Shown here: piece after piece, positions 44,621 to 51,542 of the stretch | How the letters are laid out: each line of letters opens with the position of its first letter | How positions within the stretch are numbered: the first letter of the stretch is position 1 | DNA from: Bacillota bacterium | GTDB taxonomy: Bacteria > Bacillota > Clostridia > Oscillospirales > Acutalibacteraceae | Reading direction: 5' to 3' | Assembly (NCBI GenBank): GCA_023416955.1 | Contig: JAEZGM010000005.1 | Span: forward strand, 1-64,000 | Length of the DNA: 64,000 nt | Position numbers and translations under genes: made by a program | The notes under the pieces: model-generated | Database searches by the model: none | Told to the model about the DNA's origin: nothing | The model's input: only the letters and a program-made list of their open reading frames with translations

Positions 44621-44640
44621 AATATCACACTTCATATTTT

Positions 44641-44679
44641 CTCCCTTACGTCTTTTCGATGTAAGGGAGTTTTATTTTT
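44641..44679 (+). terminator. Terminator of the LRR protein gene
   Basis: CTCCCTTAC at 44641-44649 pairs with 44661-44669, followed by TTTTATTTTT, 20 bases behind the stop. Confidence 0.9.
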
Positions 44680-44701
44680 ACACAAGGAGGCTAAGGCTAT
44701 A

Positions 44702-44968
44702 ATGAGTATTTTAAATTCCTTATATGACGGAGATCTGTGTCCTGCTGAACAGATTGTTCTTCATGACCGGAAATATCGGTGTATCTTAAAAAGACAAAGT
44801 AAGGAAAACGATAAATTGGACTTGTCCTTGACCCCAGATCAGAGAAAAGTATTCGAAAAATACAAAGAAAATGTAAACCATGCAACGGAGCATCTATTGA
44901 GGAAATCTTTCCAACAAGGATTTCGTATAGGAGCTAAAATAATCATGGAAATTGAAAGGGATAAATAA
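44702..44968 (+). CDS. DUF6809 family protein
   Basis: An 88-residue helical protein matching the DUF6809 pattern: an N-terminal SILNSLYDGDLCPAEQ, a central LSLTPDQRKVFEKYKEN and a C-terminal ESFQ-like stretch, here SFQQGFRIGAKIIMEI. The family is abundant in mobile elements and phages of Clostridia, function unknown. AAGGAGG lies 11 bases upstream, a long spacing. Confidence 0.7.
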   Translation: MSILNSLYDGDLCPAEQIVLHDRKYRCILKRQSKENDKLDLSLTPDQRKVFEKYKENVNHATEHLLRKSFQQGFRIGAKIIMEIERDK

Positions 44969-44969
44969 C

Positions 44970-45062
44970 ATGGAATATTACGTACTCGGATTTTTGGGTA
45001 CTCTTGCTGTCATACTCGTTTTTGAGTATGTCGTTAAAAGTAAAGAAACAAGGAGGGTTTAA
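44970..45062 (+). CDS. 30-aa single-span membrane peptide
   Basis: A short peptide starting one base after the DUF6809 stop. Residues about 3-22 (YYVLGFLGTLAVILVFEYVV) form one membrane span, followed by a basic tail KSKETRRV. Its last codons contain the ribosome binding site AAGGAGGG of the next ORF. Tight packing in a series of small genes supports translation. Its own site is weak (AAAGGGATAA upstream). Possibly a small toxin-like or regulatory peptide; no function is claimed. Confidence 0.5.
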   Translation: MEYYVLGFLGTLAVILVFEYVVKSKETRRV

Positions 45063-45063
45063 T

Positions 45064-45162
45064 ATGCTTGCACTTGCGATTGAACAATTCTTAGCTGGGG
45101 CAGGAGCTGCAATTACTTTGTACATGTCCTGCAGAACTCCTTCCAGAAACAGGAGAAGATAA
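45064..45162 (+). CDS. 32-aa peptide with a hydrophobic helix and Arg-rich tail
   Basis: Starts one base after the previous stop with AAGGAGGG just upstream. It reads MLALAIEQFLAGAGAAITLY followed by a Cys and SRNRRR at the end. The stop is followed at once by the ATG of the next gene, implying coupled translation. Together with the 30-aa peptide it forms a pair of tiny amphipathic or membrane peptides. Confidence 0.55.
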   Translation: MLALAIEQFLAGAGAAITLYMSCRTPSRNRRR

Positions 45163-45528
45163 ATGATTCAGATAAACAACCAAAATGATCTGGATAATGC
45201 TGCTCTGCCCACCGAAATAAAAAGACTCCTTAGTAAATACTTAAATGGCATACTTAACTCATACGGGTGTCACAACTTAGATAATCTAGGCAGCATTTAT
45301 TTTCTGGAGAGTCATGAGGAAGCCCAAAGCCCGCTCGATTTTGCTTTTGATCGGCGACTCAAAGACTTACCCTTTGAATACTGTGAATTAATTTCACTAT
45401 CTGACAGTCATGGAGAAGAAACTCTTTTCCATGGCTGTTTAATCTGTAATAACGACTTTGCAATTGACCTATTTGGTAGATCATCTATTCTCGATGATGA
45501 AACTAAGAACATTCTTCTTAGCCACTAA
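45163..45528 (+). CDS. Hypothetical protein of the element (121 aa)
   Basis: An acidic soluble protein whose ATG directly follows the stop of the 32-aa peptide. It contains YGCHNLDNLGSIYFLES and DRRLKDLPFEYCELISLSDSHGEETLFHGCLICNNDFAIDLFG. The family seems to be one of those carried with DUF960 in Clostridia elements, but I cannot name it. No membrane segment. Confidence 0.6.
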   Translation: MIQINNQNDLDNAALPTEIKRLLSKYLNGILNSYGCHNLDNLGSIYFLESHEEAQSPLDFAFDRRLKDLPFEYCELISLSDSHGEETLFHGCLICNNDFAIDLFGRSSILDDETKNILLSH

Positions 45529-45540
45529 AGGAGGATCCCA

Positions 45541-45843
45541 ATGTTTGAAAATCCACGCTTTGTGACCAAAGGATTTCAAAGCAGCATTCCTATAACAACT
45601 CAGCTAATACTCTTTCATATGCTTGATAGCATTAAGCATACACACAGACTGGACTACTTACAGGTCTTTACTCTTTCCATTGAAAAACAAGATGGGCAAA
45701 ACTTACAGAAAATTGTTCTTTCCCAAGAAAAACCACCAAGGTCGAAAGTCTGCCTTTTCCCTTTAGAAAATCCAGTTGCGGCAAAAATCTTTGTAATTGA
45801 TGATTACGACCATCACACATTTCTACTGGCTGAAGAATATTAG
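45541..45843 (+). CDS. DUF960 family protein
   Basis: A 100-residue protein with the DUF960 layout: FVTKGFQSSIPITTQLILFHMLD at the N-terminus, RLDYLQVFTLS in the middle and QKIVLSQEKPP near residue 60. The family is common in mobile elements of Firmicutes, role unknown. AAAGGAGG lies ahead of the ATG. It is co-transcribed with its neighbours. Confidence 0.75.
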   Translation: MFENPRFVTKGFQSSIPITTQLILFHMLDSIKHTHRLDYLQVFTLSIEKQDGQNLQKIVLSQEKPPRSKVCLFPLENPVAAKIFVIDDYDHHTFLLAEEY

Positions 45844-45863
45844 AATAAAAAGGAGTGACCCAA

Positions 45864-46385
45864 TTGTCAAATAACAACGCGGGAAATACCAACACAATAA
45901 CAGGGGAAATGAATACAACCGCAGTCTTCAGTAAAGACAACCGTCATCGCTATCTCTTGTCAAAGCAATGGGATGAATCCATGCCGAAGGCCACCATCCT
46001 AATGATTCGGGCGGGTACAGCTGATACAGTGAGGATAGATACAACCACCATGCTCTGTGTTTCAAATGCATACGACAACTCATTTGGGGGTATTGACATT
46101 GTGAATCTTTTCAGTTCGATGCAGTCTGAACCACCAACCAGTGACAAGGTAAATGATGCAACCATTGTAAAATGCTGTGATGAAGCACAAAGAATCATCA
46201 TTGCTTTCGGTAAGGGAAAAGAACATCTGGAACGGAAACTGGAAGTCCTCAAAATGTTAGAGTGCTACAAGGACAAATTCTGCTGTATTGCCGATGAAAA
46301 GGGCAGGAACCTATTCCACCCCTTAGCTCCACAGGTAAGGGCTAAGTGGATATTAGTGCCTTTTTCTTTTCAAACGGAGTCCTGA
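45864..46385 (+). CDS. DUF1643 family protein
   Basis: A 173-residue DUF1643 protein, a family of about this size frequent in phages and elements. It includes RHRYLLSKQWDES-type strands, ILMIRAGTADTVRIDTTTMLCVSNAYDNSFGGIDIVNLFS (the family usually has MLNPSTAD and VVNLFA here) and RIIIAFGKG. The GTG at 45855 overlaps AAAAAGGAG; the TTG at 45864 is correctly spaced and preferred. Function unknown. A terminator follows. Confidence 0.7.
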   Translation: MSNNNAGNTNTITGEMNTTAVFSKDNRHRYLLSKQWDESMPKATILMIRAGTADTVRIDTTTMLCVSNAYDNSFGGIDIVNLFSSMQSEPPTSDKVNDATIVKCCDEAQRIIIAFGKGKEHLERKLEVLKMLECYKDKFCCIADEKGRNLFHPLAPQVRAKWILVPFSFQTES

Positions 46386-46400
46386 CAACTTAACTTAAGT

Positions 46401-46428
46401 AAGGGCGGCAGATTTTTCTGCCGCCCTT
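46401..46428. terminator. Bidirectional terminator between convergent genes
   Basis: AAGGGCGGCAGA at 46401-46412 pairs perfectly with 46417-46428 around TTTT. It lies between the DUF1643 gene and the convergent minus-strand regulator. Confidence 0.8.
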
Positions 46429-46449
46429 CTATATATGTTAATTTGAAAA

Positions 46450-46980
46450 TCAACGGGATTCCGGGATTTTACCATCATTGTCTGGAAGCACACTAATATA
46501 ACCGTCAATCTTTCCTTGAAGTTCGTTAAATGCTTCTTTTGTCTTAAAGCGTAGTAACACTGTATCAAAATCGGAAATAACAAAGGGACAAATGTCTCCA
46601 TGCTTTTCTCTCATATACTGTCCAAATTGCGTAGCATCATAAGGCTTCGTTTTAATAAAAATATTAGGAAAATCGTAAAGGACGTCCAAACCATACATTA
46701 CGAAAAAATCTTGCTCTTCCATCGGCATATATTTTTTCATTGCCAAAGGCCTTAAGTCTGCAATTGGGTTCTTCCCAGAATCACTGATATTATTACGTTT
46801 CAAATATTCTTTTACATCTCTCTGGACTCGGTTATAGTTTATGCTGACATCATTCGGAATTTTATCTGTCATACATTCTAGCAAAGATGCCACCGAATTT
46901 ATTTTTCTGTTTTTAAGAAGCACTTCAAAGTACTCATTCATTCTGCTCTCAAATGGTTTGTTAGCAAACAGTTCTTCCAT
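46450..46980 (-). CDS. Putative element regulator (176 aa)
   Basis: Unrecognised family. The N-terminal half reads like a small winged-helix or ArgR-type DNA-binding domain (SVASLLECMTDKIP, SINYNRVQRDVKEYLKRNN). The C-terminal half has DFFVMYGLDVLYDFPNIFIKT and FVISDFDTVLLRFKTKEAFNELQGKIDGYI, suggesting a ligand or oligomerisation domain. It is divergent from the DUF927 gene, with a palindrome near that promoter, so it probably regulates replication or excision genes of the element (inference). Confidence 0.5.
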   Translation of the reverse strand: MEELFANKPFESRMNEYFEVLLKNRKINSVASLLECMTDKIPNDVSINYNRVQRDVKEYLKRNNISDSGKNPIADLRPLAMKKYMPMEEQDFFVMYGLDVLYDFPNIFIKTKPYDATQFGQYMREKHGDICPFVISDFDTVLLRFKTKEAFNELQGKIDGYISVLPDNDGKIPESR

Positions 46981-47182
46981 CTTATTACCTCACAAAAAAT
47001 TTCTTTATCAATTTTGGGCTTTTTCTGCTTCGTTATTGTCCTGTTTTTCCCCAAACCTCCCATTCTACCTTAACTATTTAGGGTTTATTACTTCATCAGG
47101 CTTATGTGCATATTACATCTATGCTCGAATGACTTTACGAGCAAAATTATAGCACAAATTTTGATAAAAGTAAATATATTTG

Positions 47183-47197
47183 TGATAATTATTATCA
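47183..47197. promoter_or_regulatory. Palindromic operator upstream of the DUF927 promoter
   Basis: TGATAAT-T-ATTATCA, a perfect 7-bp inverted repeat around one base, centred about 30 bp upstream of the -35 box. A candidate site for the divergent regulator at 46450-46980. Confidence 0.5.
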
Positions 47198-47216
47198 TTA
47201 GTTAAAAATATCAGTG

Positions 47217-47245
47217 TTGACAAACCTAGATATTTGCTATATATT
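47217..47245 (+). promoter_or_regulatory. Promoter of the DUF927-recombinase operon
   Basis: TTGACA at 47217-47222 and TATATT at 47240-47245 with a 17-bp spacer. The mRNA would start near 47252, ruling out the TTG at 47234 as start of translation. Confidence 0.75.
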
Positions 47246-47269
47246 ATTGCATGTCAAGCAAATAACGAT

Positions 47270-49003
47270 ATGATAATAACTGATGAGGAGGTGAATACAA
47301 TAAATGCGATAAAATTATATCAAAAATTACGTCTGACCGAGAGCGAGGTATCCGAACTAAAAGCACAACCCACGTTTCCATTTGCAAGAGCTGACGACAT
47401 GCTTATCTACATTTACCCTAAAAAGGGCAGTTCTGATTTTCATGCCGAAGCTATTAGCAGATACTTTGCTGTGGAGACCGTTGTCTACAATTTTGAAACG
47501 AAACTTTATTCCGACGTACTTTCCATTAATACGCTGCGTGGGACTGAAACCACAATTATTGAAAGAAGTGTGCTATCTCCACGGTGCTTCGAAGAAATGA
47601 ATGCTCGTGGGCTCGTGTACAACAATAGGTCTGTAAACCTTCTTTTAGAGTATGTAAATCTATCTGAAGGTCTTGCCCCAGTGCGTACAGATTACAGTAG
47701 TGTTGGGTGGATTTTGGACAGTGAGAGTCTTTCCTTTTACGGCCTGAAAGATAATAATGAGTTTCACTATTCCGGTGATAAGGAATTGTCACCGGTCGGC
47801 AAACTTAGCGATTATACTAAAAGGATAAATCGTCTAATAACCGGCAGAACTGGTCTAGAAATTACACTTCTTGCAGCTTTATCCTCCGCACTGGTAGGCC
47901 TACTTTCTTTATACCAGCCAATGGAGACACTACTGTTACACTTCTACGGGAATTCATCCAATGGCAAAACGACCGCGCTTCAACTCTGTTGTTCTGTCTG
48001 GGGTAACCCGGCCATGGGAAAAGGGTTGCTATCCTCCTGGAATGCGACCGATAACGCAATCCTTTCTAAACTCAATTATAACTTCGGCATCGTGCAGTGT
48101 TTTGATGAAGCTTCTGCTTTACCGCGAAACTTCTCTTCGCTACTGTACGCGATTTCCCAGAATACCAGCAAAAGCAGGCTGTCGAAGTCTTCACAGTTAG
48201 TGGCTGAAAAGAAGTTCTGTACCACTATAGTAAGCAGTGGCGAAAGCTCTCTGCTTGCTTCAAGTAACCAAAATTCCGGTTTACGGGTACGCGTTCTTGA
48301 ATTTTTTAATGCTCCCCTTACAGACAGTGCGGAGCATAGCAACTTAATCAAATCGTTTGTATCACAAAATCATGGCACCCTTGGAGCTGAATTTACGAAT
48401 ATCCTAATTAATACTGATATAAGCTCCATATTCTGCACTTACAACCAACTGGTCGGTCTAATGCTATCGAAAATCAAAAAAAGAACATCGATAACGGAAA
48501 GACTAGTGGCAAAGTATGCCATTATTTTAACTACAGCAACCATCGCGAATCAACACCTAGGTATTCAAGTAGACGAGGATAATATTATCGACTTTCTTCT
48601 TCAACATCATAAAGGCTTAGCTTATCAGTCCAATATTGGAGAAAGAGCATACGATTGCATCCTGGATTGGGTGACAAGGAACAGAGGTAAGCTGCTAACA
48701 GAAACAAACAGGCAATCCAATTCCATTGTGGAAGGAACCTTTCTCAAAGGGAACTGTGTAGCTTTACTGTGCTCCACCTTTGACCGTATCCTCGCCGAAA
48801 ACAGTTTTACTGATACTACCGTCATTCTACATGAGCTCAAATCGATGGGTATCCTTAAACCTGAAAGCGCTGATAAACTTAAAGCGCGTGTCGTGGTTAA
48901 CGGGATAAAAAAGGACTGCTACCGCCTTTATATCAAAGATCTAGCAGATTACGAACCTATCGAATACGTCTCTGGTGTAACTGAACAAGAATTATTATTT
49001 TAA
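47270..49003 (+). CDS. DUF927 family helicase-like ATPase
   Basis: About 577 residues. A DUF927 domain occupies the middle: YSSVGWILDSESLSFYGL and LAALSSALVGLLSLYQPMETLLLHFYGNSSNGKTTALQ, with Walker A GNSSNGKTT. FGIVQCFDEASAL is the Walker B region. Such proteins resemble superfamily 3 or DnaB-type primase-helicases of mobile elements and probably unwind DNA during element replication. The start is uncertain: the ATG at 47270 lacks a ribosome binding site, while AGGAGGTG at 47286-47293 is perfectly spaced for an in-frame ATA at 47300. Confidence 0.85.
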   Translation: MIITDEEVNTINAIKLYQKLRLTESEVSELKAQPTFPFARADDMLIYIYPKKGSSDFHAEAISRYFAVETVVYNFETKLYSDVLSINTLRGTETTIIERSVLSPRCFEEMNARGLVYNNRSVNLLLEYVNLSEGLAPVRTDYSSVGWILDSESLSFYGLKDNNEFHYSGDKELSPVGKLSDYTKRINRLITGRTGLEITLLAALSSALVGLLSLYQPMETLLLHFYGNSSNGKTTALQLCCSVWGNPAMGKGLLSSWNATDNAILSKLNYNFGIVQCFDEASALPRNFSSLLYAISQNTSKSRLSKSSQLVAEKKFCTTIVSSGESSLLASSNQNSGLRVRVLEFFNAPLTDSAEHSNLIKSFVSQNHGTLGAEFTNILINTDISSIFCTYNQLVGLMLSKIKKRTSITERLVAKYAIILTTATIANQHLGIQVDEDNIIDFLLQHHKGLAYQSNIGERAYDCILDWVTRNRGKLLTETNRQSNSIVEGTFLKGNCVALLCSTFDRILAENSFTDTTVILHELKSMGILKPESADKLKARVVVNGIKKDCYRLYIKDLADYEPIEYVSGVTEQELLF

Positions 49004-49016
49004 GGAGAATTCCATC

Positions 49017-49400
49017 ATGATTAAAAAACTGTTAAACTCAACTGAGCATAAACTTGTACTGTCACGTTCCTCCTCGCATTCACCAATTTCCCTCAACATT
49101 GTAAATACAGAAGGTAACGGTAAAAGAATAAAACTATCTAAAGGGTTGCTCAATCAACTGGGGAACCCGACTGAAGTTGAATTTATATTAAATGAGGACA
49201 AATCCGGGATGATATTGATCGCGTCAGAAAATGGCCTTAATATCAGCAAGGGGGGAACAATATATAGTGCTGAACTCGTCCAAAAACTTACGGAAAGCTT
49301 TAATTTGGATTTTAATAGCCACACCAGTCACTCGTTTAATAGCATTACTATCAAAACCGACCCTGACGATAATATCACCTACGCGGAAATAACTTTCTAA
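49017..49400 (+). CDS. Hypothetical protein downstream of DUF927 (127 aa)
   Basis: Co-transcribed with the DUF927 gene (13 bp apart, AAGGAGAA upstream). The sequence is beta-rich with a RIKLSKGLLNQLGNPTEVEFILNEDKSGMILIA stretch that resembles an AbrB/SpoVT-type swapped-hairpin DNA-binding fold. That is only a pattern resemblance; no function is assigned. The C-terminal half is Asn/Ser/Thr-rich. Confidence 0.55.
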   Translation: MIKKLLNSTEHKLVLSRSSSHSPISLNIVNTEGNGKRIKLSKGLLNQLGNPTEVEFILNEDKSGMILIASENGLNISKGGTIYSAELVQKLTESFNLDFNSHTSHSFNSITIKTDPDDNITYAEITF

Positions 49401-49487
49401 AGCAATATCCGCGCGATGCTCTATTTTTAAACTATTACTAAATTGAGGGTGCTAACCCATCTGTGAGCCACTTAGGAGGCAAGCTCG

Positions 49488-49652
49488 ATGATCATGACGT
49501 TTCAGTCTTGCATAAATTGCGAAGATCTGAAAAGTCACCAATATGATGATACAGAAATTAGGTGCTTGCAACATACTGCTGAAGATGACCTTTCTGATTT
49601 TTTCGCACCAGCTGTGAGGCTCCTAGCCGTACAAATTCTAGAAAATATTTAG
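49488..49652 (+). CDS. 54-aa small protein with cysteines
   Basis: Starts MIMTFQSCINCEDLKSH, with C-x2-C at residues 8 and 11 and another Cys near 26, so it may bind zinc. AGGAGG lies ten bases before the first ATG, and the second ATG, two codons on, is an alternative. Length and packing between the DUF927 operon and the recombinase support a real small gene, possibly a recombination directionality-type accessory protein (speculative). Confidence 0.5.
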   Translation: MIMTFQSCINCEDLKSHQYDDTEIRCLQHTAEDDLSDFFAPAVRLLAVQILENI

Positions 49653-49663
49653 TATAGAACTAA

Positions 49664-49690
49664 AGCTCCGTGGGGGTTACTCACGGAGCT
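49664..49690 (+). terminator. Hairpin before the recombinase gene
   Basis: AGCTCCGTG at 49664-49672 pairs with 49682-49690. There is no T-tract. It probably limits readthrough into the recombinase gene. Confidence 0.5.
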
Positions 49691-49749
49691 CATAAATAAA
49701 TCTAAAAATATATTATTTCTCTGAGTATTAATTCAAAGGAGATTGTCTT

Positions 49750-51408
49750 ATGACTATAAATTGCAATACTACTGAAGATATTATTACTTCACCAAAAATA
49801 AAAGCGGTGGCTTATTGTCGTTTTTCCAGTGATATGCAGCGCGAGGAATCCATCGATGCGCAAAAACGATTCATTTCAATGTTTGCCGCTCAGAACAACT
49901 ACGAAGTGATAAATTTCTACTGTGACAGAGCAAAAAGCGGAAAAAATACAAATCGCCCCGCATTTCAAAAAATGCTTGACGATTCTAAAAAAGGTTTATT
50001 TCAGGCAATCATTGTTCACAAGATAGACCGATTTTCCCGCAATACGGCTGATACGCTTGAATTATTTGATCTTCTGAAAAGTCGGAATGTGGAAGTAATT
50101 TCAGCTTATGAGCGTATCGAGAATACGCCTATGGGTCAATTCATGTTAAAAATAATTTCAGGGATGAGTGAATATTACATTTCGAATTTAGCAAACGAGG
50201 TCTTAAAAGGCCAGCGCGAAAATGCTTTTAAGGGCCTTGCTAACGGAGGGATCGGTTGCCTTGGTTATGATATAGTTGATAAAAAATATGTCATCAATGA
50301 AAAAGAAGCTGAGGCAGTAAAAATAATATTTGAAATGTACGCGAGTGGTTTTGGGTATAATTCAATTATACAAAAATTAAACTCTCTAGGTTATAAAACA
50401 AAAGCCGGAAAGCCCTTCGGCAAAAATAGTTTGTACGCCATACTGAACAATGAGAAATACATAGGCAATTATACCTTCAACAAAATAGCACGGGGGAACT
50501 CACATGGCAACCGAAATAGTCACAAATACAAACCCGAAAACGAAGTAATTAGAATTAAAAACGGTGTGCCCGCAATAATTCCTCAGGATGTGTGGAATAG
50601 GGTACAGAGTATCCGTAAAATCAACCCCAAAGGGCGCAGTCATAACAAATATTTCTACCTGCTTTCCGGGATAGCCTGCTGTGGTGAATGTGGGGCAAAG
50701 TTGCACGGCAACCCAAGAAATACAGGCAATGGAGGGCCGGTATATGTTACTTACCGCTGTAATCACCGGGATAACAATAAATCCTGTAACTTAAAAGAAG
50801 TTAGGCGTGAATACCTGGAAGCTTTTGTAATAGAGGAACTATTTAATCACTTCTTTAATGACGATGCCATTCCAAAAATCACCCAACAGCTTAATGAGCA
50901 GTTGAAACAAAACGCCAGTAATAATGACGAGGAGTACATTCAGTGCAAGGCCTCCCTCAGTGTGCTCCAGAAGGCCCGCAACAATCTCATTGAGACCATC
51001 GAAAACACTGGGTATAACAAATCAATCGGTGACAAGCTCAACGAATTAGAATCGCAGATTGAGACCTGCAATGCATTCATAACGCAACACGAAGAAAAAG
51101 AAAAAAATGTCCCTATTCTCACAGAAGACCAAGTCAAACAGAATCTGAGCAAACTAAAGGAATTTGCAAAGCACAGCGAGCGCGAAGTTGTCCGTAGCAT
51201 GGTTCAAAGCTACGTCGAGCGCGTAACAGTATATAACGATAAGGTGGAGGTCGTCTTTAAGGCGGCCTTCGCCTTTTCTTTTGGGCAAAATATTGTCTAC
51301 AACTGTGCTTCATCCATTTCAAGGGCAAGTTTGGATAGGAGATATGGAAAATATACGTCAATTGAGCAAATGCCTGAATACATACTTGCAAACTTGTACT
51401 CTGCATAG
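49750..51408 (+). CDS. Large serine recombinase (site-specific integrase)
   Basis: A 552-residue serine recombinase. The resolvase domain begins VAYCRFSSDMQREESIDAQ, with the nucleophile Ser26. Catalytic arginines are in IDRFSRN. A recombinase domain follows (about 170-290), then a zinc-ribbon with CCGECGAKL and a late CNHRDNNKSC near residues 310-345, and a coiled coil around residues 390-460. It inserts and excises the element by cutting both strands with a 2-bp overlap. AAAGGAG precedes the ATG. It lies last in the element, with a terminator after it. Confidence 0.95.
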   Translation: MTINCNTTEDIITSPKIKAVAYCRFSSDMQREESIDAQKRFISMFAAQNNYEVINFYCDRAKSGKNTNRPAFQKMLDDSKKGLFQAIIVHKIDRFSRNTADTLELFDLLKSRNVEVISAYERIENTPMGQFMLKIISGMSEYYISNLANEVLKGQRENAFKGLANGGIGCLGYDIVDKKYVINEKEAEAVKIIFEMYASGFGYNSIIQKLNSLGYKTKAGKPFGKNSLYAILNNEKYIGNYTFNKIARGNSHGNRNSHKYKPENEVIRIKNGVPAIIPQDVWNRVQSIRKINPKGRSHNKYFYLLSGIACCGECGAKLHGNPRNTGNGGPVYVTYRCNHRDNNKSCNLKEVRREYLEAFVIEELFNHFFNDDAIPKITQQLNEQLKQNASNNDEEYIQCKASLSVLQKARNNLIETIENTGYNKSIGDKLNELESQIETCNAFITQHEEKEKNVPILTEDQVKQNLSKLKEFAKHSEREVVRSMVQSYVERVTVYNDKVEVVFKAAFAFSFGQNIVYNCASSISRASLDRRYGKYTSIEQMPEYILANLYSA

Positions 51409-51417
51409 AATAGATAT

Positions 51418-51444
51418 GGCCCCAAGACAAAATGTCTTGGGGCC
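51418..51444 (+). terminator. Terminator of the recombinase gene
   Basis: GGCCCCAAGACA at 51418-51429 pairs perfectly with 51433-51444. Only a short T-rich tract follows. Confidence 0.65.
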
Positions 51445-51542
51445 GATTTGGTGCAGGCTGGACGTAAAAGTTTCCCCGATTTTACCACTACGTCAACTAA
51501 AGCCAATTGAACTTCTTAAAATATTGCCGCCTGTTATAAAGT

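Larger units (their letters stand above)
42553..51444. mobile_element. Integrative mobilisable-type element with large serine recombinase
   Basis: An 8.9-kb block running from a divergent XRE regulator to a large serine recombinase and its terminator. Between them lie a secreted LRR protein, small hypothetical genes, DUF6809, DUF960, DUF1643, a divergent regulator and a DUF927 helicase-like protein. This set is typical of small integrative elements of Clostridia. Unlike the rest of the window, most genes are on the plus strand. No relaxase was found. The attachment sites could not be fixed; serine recombinase cores can be only two bases, so the borders here are gene-based. Confidence 0.6.

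Noticed and set aside
47234..47269. TTG start for the DUF927 protein at 47234
   Set aside because: It lies upstream of the transcription start expected from the TTGACA-TATATT promoter.
51450..51475. TGGTGCAGGCTGGAC as an att copy of the tRNA-Leu 3' end
   Set aside because: Similarity to the tRNA end breaks after six bases, so it is not distinguishable from chance.
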